Shown in pieces: positions 6,579 to 9,898 of a stretch of DNA of 9,898 nt (within the stretch, counting starts at the first letter, position 1; every line of letters begins with the position of its first letter). The notes under the pieces were generated by a model. It was not told where the DNA came from and searched no databases. It saw nothing but the letters and a program-made list of their open reading frames with translations. Made by a program: the position numbers and the translations under genes. Source of the DNA: Rubritepida sp. (GTDB lineage: Bacteria > Pseudomonadota > Alphaproteobacteria > Acetobacterales > Acetobacteraceae); contig JALHNW010000043.1 in assembly GCA_022843345.1 (NCBI GenBank), positions 1 to 9,898 on the forward strand, given 5' to 3'.

Positions 6579-7709
6579 ATGGATTTCGACCTGAACGAGG
6601 AGCAGACCCTGCTCCAGGACTCCATCCGCCGCACGCTGGCCGACCGCTACGGCTTCGAGGCCCGCAAGGGCTACGCGGCCAGCGAGACGGGCTGGAGCCG
6701 CGAGATGTGGGCGCAATACGCCGAGCTCGGCATGCTGGGCCTGCCCTTCGCCGAGGATGACGGCGGCTTCGGCGGCGGCGCGGAGGAGATGCTGATCCTG
6801 GCCGAGCAGATGGGCCGCTCCATCACGCTCGAACCCTGGTTCAGCACGCTGGTGCTGGGCGGCGGTTTCCTGCGCCACGGCGCCGACGCCGCGCTGCGGG
6901 GCGAGCTGGTGCCCGCCATCGCGACCGGCGAATGCCTGCTGGCCTTCGCGCAGCAGGAAAGGGACTCGCGCTACGCCCTGCACGACGTGCAGACGGCGGC
7001 GACGCGCGACGGCGGCGGCTGGTCCATCACCGGGCGCAAGGGCATGGTGCTGCACGGCGACACGGCGGACCACTTCGTCGTCACCGCCCGCACCGGCGGC
7101 GCGCGGCGCGACATCGGCGGCGTCGGCGTCTTCCTGGTGCCGAAGGCCGAGGCGCAGGTCCAGGGCTTCCGCCAGGTGGACGGCCACCGCGCCGCAGAGG
7201 TCGCCTTCGACAAGGCGCGCGCCAGCCATTGCCTGGGCGAGGACGCGCTGCCCCTGGTGGACCGCGTGGTGGACGAGGCCATCGCGGCCCTGGCCGCCGA
7301 GGCGGTGGGCTGCATGGACGTGGTCCACGCCATGACGGTGGACTACATGAAGACGCGCACCCAGTTCGGCCGGCCCATCGGCAGCTTCCAGGCGCTCCAG
7401 CACAAGGCCGCCGACATGCTGGTGGCGATCGAGCAGGCGCGCTCCATGGCCTTCTTCGCCGCCATGGCCAGCCGTGGCGAGGACGCGGCCGAGCGGCGGC
7501 GCGACATGCACGCGGTGAAGGTGCAGGTCGGCCGGTCATCGCGCCTCGTCGGGCAGCAGAGCATCCAGCTGCATGGCGGCATCGCCGTGACGATGGAATA
7601 CGCCGCCGGCCATTACTTCAAGCGGCTGACGGTGAACGAGGCGAACTTCGGCGACACCGACTTCCACCTGCGGCGGCTGGCGGATGCGGGCGGGCTGATC
7701 GCGGCGTAG
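6579..7709 (+). CDS. Acyl-CoA dehydrogenase family protein, probable partner subunit
   Basis: 376 aa, starting 7 nt after the preceding stop with GAGG at 6570-6573 as ribosome binding site. ATG 6579 gives the typical N-terminus MDFDLNEEQTLLQDSIRR. The same frame is open back to 6399, but only inside the upstream gene. Family features are GLPFAEDDGGFGGG (54-67), WSITGRKGMVLHG (148-160), YMKTRTQFGRPIGSFQ (256-271, including R260) and QLHGGIAVTMEY (330-341). The TEPxxGSD-type flavin/substrate motif is replaced by FAQQERDSRY (123-132). No glutamate is at the medium-chain catalytic position (EANFGDTDFHL, 354-364), and the helix-G position reads AALAAEAVG. The protein therefore looks like a structural, FAD-ADP-binding partner rather than an independent dehydrogenase, complementary to the preceding gene. 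This role is inferred from motif gain and loss; family membership is firm. Confidence 0.9.
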   Translation: MDFDLNEEQTLLQDSIRRTLADRYGFEARKGYAASETGWSREMWAQYAELGMLGLPFAEDDGGFGGGAEEMLILAEQMGRSITLEPWFSTLVLGGGFLRHGADAALRGELVPAIATGECLLAFAQQERDSRYALHDVQTAATRDGGGWSITGRKGMVLHGDTADHFVVTARTGGARRDIGGVGVFLVPKAEAQVQGFRQVDGHRAAEVAFDKARASHCLGEDALPLVDRVVDEAIAALAAEAVGCMDVVHAMTVDYMKTRTQFGRPIGSFQALQHKAADMLVAIEQARSMAFFAAMASRGEDAAERRRDMHAVKVQVGRSSRLVGQQSIQLHGGIAVTMEYAAGHYFKRLTVNEANFGDTDFHLRRLADAGGLIAA

Positions 7710-7773
7710 AAGCCCATTGCGGCACGCCGCCGCGCTTGCTTTGCTGCTTCCACACAAATGGGGGCTTGGGGCG

Positions 7774-8985
7774 ATGGCGATCGGGCGGCGTGCGGCAATC
7801 CTGGCGGGCGGCGCGGCGCTGGCCGCCCCCGCGGTGCAGGCCCAGGGCGAGGGGCCGATCCGCATCGGCGAGATCAACTCCTACTCCGCCCAGCCGGCCT
7901 TCCTTGTCCCGTACCGCAACGCCTGGAACATGGCGCAGGACGAGGTGAACGCGGCCGGCGGCATCAACGGCCGCCGGATCGAGACGGTGTTCCGCGACGA
8001 TGCCGGCCGCCCCGAGGACGCCGTGCGCCACGCGGGCGAACTGCTGAACAACGAGCGCGTGCACTTGCTGGCCGGCGGCTTCCTGAGCAACGTGGGCCTG
8101 GCGCTGGGCGACTTCGCCAACCAGAACCGCCGCCTCTTCGTGGCGAGCGAGCCGCTGACCGATGCCCTGGTCTGGGCGCGCGGCAACCGCTTCACCTTCC
8201 GCCTGCGCCCCTCCACCTACATGCAATGCGCGATGCTGGTGGAGGAGGCGGCCAAGCTGCCCATCCGCCGCTGGGCCACGGTGGCGCCCAACTACGAATA
8301 CGGGCAGAGCAGCGTGCGCTGGTTCAAGGAGCTGCTCTCCCGCGCCAAGCCCGACGTGCAGTTCGTGGCGGAACAATTCCCCGCGCTCGGCCGCATAGAC
8401 GCCGGCGCGACCGTCCAGGCGCTGGCGGGTGCGAACCCCGAGGGCATCTTCAACGTCACCTTCGGCGCGGACCTGACGAACTTCGTGCGCCAGGGCAGCA
8501 CGCGCGGGCTGTTCGACCGCCGCCGCGTCGTCTCCCTGCTGACCGGCGAGCCCGAATACCTCGACCCGCTGGGCGACGAGGCGCCGGAGAACTGGATCGT
8601 CACCGGCTATCCCTGGCAGGACCTGAACACGCCCGGCCACGTCCGCTTCCGCGACGCCTACCGCCGGCGCTTCAACGACCACCCGCGCCTGGGCTCGGTG
8701 GTGGCCTACGACACCGTCACCGCCATCGCCGCCATGCTGCGCCGATCGGGCGGCACGGACACCGAGCGCATGATCGAGGCGATGCGCGGGCTGACCTTCC
8801 CCAGCGGCTTCGGCGAGGCGGATGTCGAGTTCCGCGCGATAGACCACCAGTCCACGCTCGGCGCCTATGTCGGCCGCACCGCGCTGCGCAACGGGCGCGG
8901 CGTGATGGTGGACTGGCGCTACGCCGATGGCCGCAACTACCTGCCGCCGGACGAGGTGGTGCGGACGCTGCGGCCGCAGGGTTGA
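7774..8985 (+). CDS. ABC transporter substrate-binding protein, branched-chain amino acid (LivK/Peripla_BP_6) type
   Basis: Periplasmic receptor of a HAAT-type importer. It is 403 aa. The N-terminus MAIGRRAAILAGGAALAAPAVQA-QGEG is a signal peptide with a likely cleavage after A23. The RR pair gives a weak Tat resemblance, but Sec export is equally possible, and there is no lipobox cysteine. The mature part shows the type-I periplasmic fold: IRIGEINSYSAQPA (29-42), QDEVNAAGGINGRRIETVFRD (55-75), the PEDAV helix, AGGFLSNVGLAL (100-111), then the second lobe with ATVAPNYEYGQSSVRWFKELL (168-188) and LGSVVAYDTVTAIAAML (306-322). The disulfide typical of classical LivK/LivJ is absent, and only C152 is present. 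ATG 7774 is chosen because translation from it begins directly with the signal peptide; the TTG at 7717 would add an unlikely leader. It overlaps livH by 1 nt. Ligand unknown; amino acids, aromatic acids and other small carboxylates are all possible for this family. Confidence 0.9.
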   Translation: MAIGRRAAILAGGAALAAPAVQAQGEGPIRIGEINSYSAQPAFLVPYRNAWNMAQDEVNAAGGINGRRIETVFRDDAGRPEDAVRHAGELLNNERVHLLAGGFLSNVGLALGDFANQNRRLFVASEPLTDALVWARGNRFTFRLRPSTYMQCAMLVEEAAKLPIRRWATVAPNYEYGQSSVRWFKELLSRAKPDVQFVAEQFPALGRIDAGATVQALAGANPEGIFNVTFGADLTNFVRQGSTRGLFDRRRVVSLLTGEPEYLDPLGDEAPENWIVTGYPWQDLNTPGHVRFRDAYRRRFNDHPRLGSVVAYDTVTAIAAMLRRSGGTDTERMIEAMRGLTFPSGFGEADVEFRAIDHQSTLGAYVGRTALRNGRGVMVDWRYADGRNYLPPDEVVRTLRPQG

Positions 8986-9898
8986 TGCTCGAAAACCTGC
9001 TGGTCCAGGGGCTGTCCGGCCTCGCCTCCGCCTCGTCGCTCTTCCTCGTGGCATCGGGGCTGACGGTGATCTTCGGCGTCACGCGCATCGTCAACTTCGC
9101 GCATGGCTCCCTCTACATGCTCGGCGCCTACCTGGCCTGGACGCTGGTGACCACGCTGCCCCGCGGCCACCTGGGCTTCTGGGGCGGCATCGCGGTCGCG
9201 GCGCTCCTCACCGGCGTCATCGGCGTGCTGGTCGAGGTGCTGATCCTGCGCCGCATCTACAAGGCGCCCGAGCTGTTCCAGCTGCTCGCCACCTTCGGCG
9301 TCGTGCTCATCGTGCAGGACGCAGCACTCGCCATCTGGGGCCCGCAGGACCTGCTGGGACCGCGCGCCCCCGGCCTGCGGGGCGCCACCGAGATCCTGGG
9401 CGTGCGCTTCCCGCTCTACGACCTGTTCCTCATCGTGGTCGGCCCCGCGGTGCTGGGCCTGCTGTGGCTGCTGTTCCACCGCACCCGCTGGGGCATCCTG
9501 GTGCGCGCGGCCACCGCGGACCGCGAGATGGTGGGCGCACTCGGCGTCAACCAGCGCGGCCTCTTCACCACCGTGTTCTTCCTGGGCTCCGTCCTGGCCG
9601 GCCTCGGCGGGGCGCTGCAATTGCCGCGGGAAAGCGTGAACCTGCAGATGGACCTCGCCATCATCACCGAGGCCTTCGTGGTGGTGGTGGTGGGGGGCCT
9701 GGGCAGCCTGGGCGGCGCCTTTCTGGCGGCGCTGCTGATCGCCTCCCTCCAGGCCTTCGGCATCCTGGTGTTTCCCAAGATCACGCTGGTGCTGGCCTTC
9801 CTGGTCATGGCCGTGGTGCTGGTGGTGCGCCCGCACGGGCTGCTGGGCCGCGCGCCCTCCGGCCAGCACGCGGCGCACGCCGTCGAGCCGCCGCTGGA
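8985..9898 (+). CDS. livH: Branched-chain amino acid-type ABC transporter permease LivH (3' partial)
   Basis: First of the two inner-membrane permeases of a HAAT importer. The ATG overlaps the stop of the binding-protein gene (TGATG), and the frame stays open to the window edge, giving 304 codons. LivH proteins are usually about 290-310 aa, so only the last few residues are probably missing. Diagnostic segments are SGLTVIFGVTRIVNFAHGSLYMLGAY (24-49), LLATFGVVLIVQD (100-112), the cytoplasmic coupling-loop motif around RAATADREMVGALGVN (174-189) and FVVVVVGGLGSLGGAF (231-246), followed by the last membrane helix and VVRPHGLLGR (280-289). About eight hydrophobic segments are visible. livM, livG and livF presumably follow outside the window. 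The symbol reflects family membership; the actual substrate is not known. Confidence 0.92.
   Translation, partial: MLENLLVQGLSGLASASSLFLVASGLTVIFGVTRIVNFAHGSLYMLGAYLAWTLVTTLPRGHLGFWGGIAVAALLTGVIGVLVEVLILRRIYKAPELFQLLATFGVVLIVQDAALAIWGPQDLLGPRAPGLRGATEILGVRFPLYDLFLIVVGPAVLGLLWLLFHRTRWGILVRAATADREMVGALGVNQRGLFTTVFFLGSVLAGLGGALQLPRESVNLQMDLAIITEAFVVVVVGGLGSLGGAFLAALLIASLQAFGILVFPKITLVLAFLVMAVVLVVRPHGLLGRAPSGQHAAHAVEPPL

Noticed and set aside
6579..7709. Second acyl-CoA dehydrogenase gene as a decaying pseudogene
   Set aside because: The frame is intact, with normal length and codon use, and the retained motifs are exactly those its neighbour lacks. Selected specialisation fits better than decay.
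7710..7773. Terminator or promoter between the second dehydrogenase and the binding-protein gene
   Set aside because: CCCATT (7713-7718) and AATGGG (7757-7762) are complementary but 38 nt apart, and the GCGG/CCGC hairpin near 7719-7730 has only 4 bp and no U-tract. The relatively AT-rich stretch 7736-7760 gives no -35/-10 pair at good spacing. Nothing here is strong enough to call.
7618..9054. Long minus-strand open frame (478 codons) opposite the binding-protein gene
   Set aside because: It is antisense to a gene with a signal peptide and a recognisable periplasmic-binding fold. Its composition is that of a GC-rich shadow frame.
9678..9692. Five tandem GTG triplets in livH
   Set aside because: They encode a Val run inside a membrane helix that is normally Val-rich in this family. 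This is ordinary coding sequence, not a functional repeat.
8937..9878. Minus-strand open frame (313 codons) opposite livH
   Set aside because: The plus strand encodes a clear LivH with all family segments. The antisense product is Gln/His/Glu-rich with no recognisable domain.

Overview
The window is uniformly very GC-rich, with strong G/C preference at third codon positions. All eight genes lie on the + strand, tightly packed, and no stretch over 300 bases lacks a gene; the longest gap is about 120 bases. The gene content and order (pst-phoU-phoB followed by beta-oxidation genes and a branched-chain-amino-acid-type ABC transporter) suggest a high-GC alphaproteobacterium, plausibly a Rhodospirillales or Acetobacteraceae member such as a Roseomonas-like organism. 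That placement is an inference from style and content, not from a marker gene.

Region 1 (2-3107) is the distal part of a phosphate operon: pstA (5' end outside the window), pstB, phoU and phoB. Gaps are 6 and 11 nt, and phoU and phoB overlap by 4 nt. PstA and PstB belong to the high-affinity phosphate importer. PhoU links transporter state to the PhoR/PhoB two-component system, and PhoB is the output transcription factor. pstS, pstC and phoR are not in the window and probably lie upstream.

Region 2 (3108-3229) is a dense intergenic segment. It holds a hairpin element just after phoB, a plausible sigma70-type promoter whose spacer is a perfect 14-bp palindrome, and a small inverted repeat that could mask the ribosome binding site of the next gene.

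Region 3 (3230-7709) is an acyl-CoA oxidation cluster: a bifunctional enoyl-CoA hydratase / 3-hydroxyacyl-CoA dehydrogenase and two adjacent acyl-CoA dehydrogenase-family genes. The two dehydrogenase-like proteins have complementary losses of FAD-site motifs. This is the pattern expected of a heteromeric (alpha/beta) acyl-CoA dehydrogenase such as those known from mycobacterial steroid side-chain degradation. The hairpin element after phoB recurs after the bifunctional gene, with a compensatory base-pair change.

Region 4 (7710-9898) starts a branched-chain-amino-acid-type (HAAT) ABC transporter: a periplasmic substrate-binding protein overlapping by 1 nt a LivH-type permease that runs off the window. 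Next to Region 3 it may import the acid that the oxidation enzymes process, but the substrate cannot be read from the sequence.

No tRNA, rRNA, CRISPR array, insertion sequence or phage gene was seen. The most interesting observations are the paired, degenerate acyl-CoA dehydrogenases, the covarying two-copy hairpin and the layered regulatory segment upstream of the bifunctional gene.
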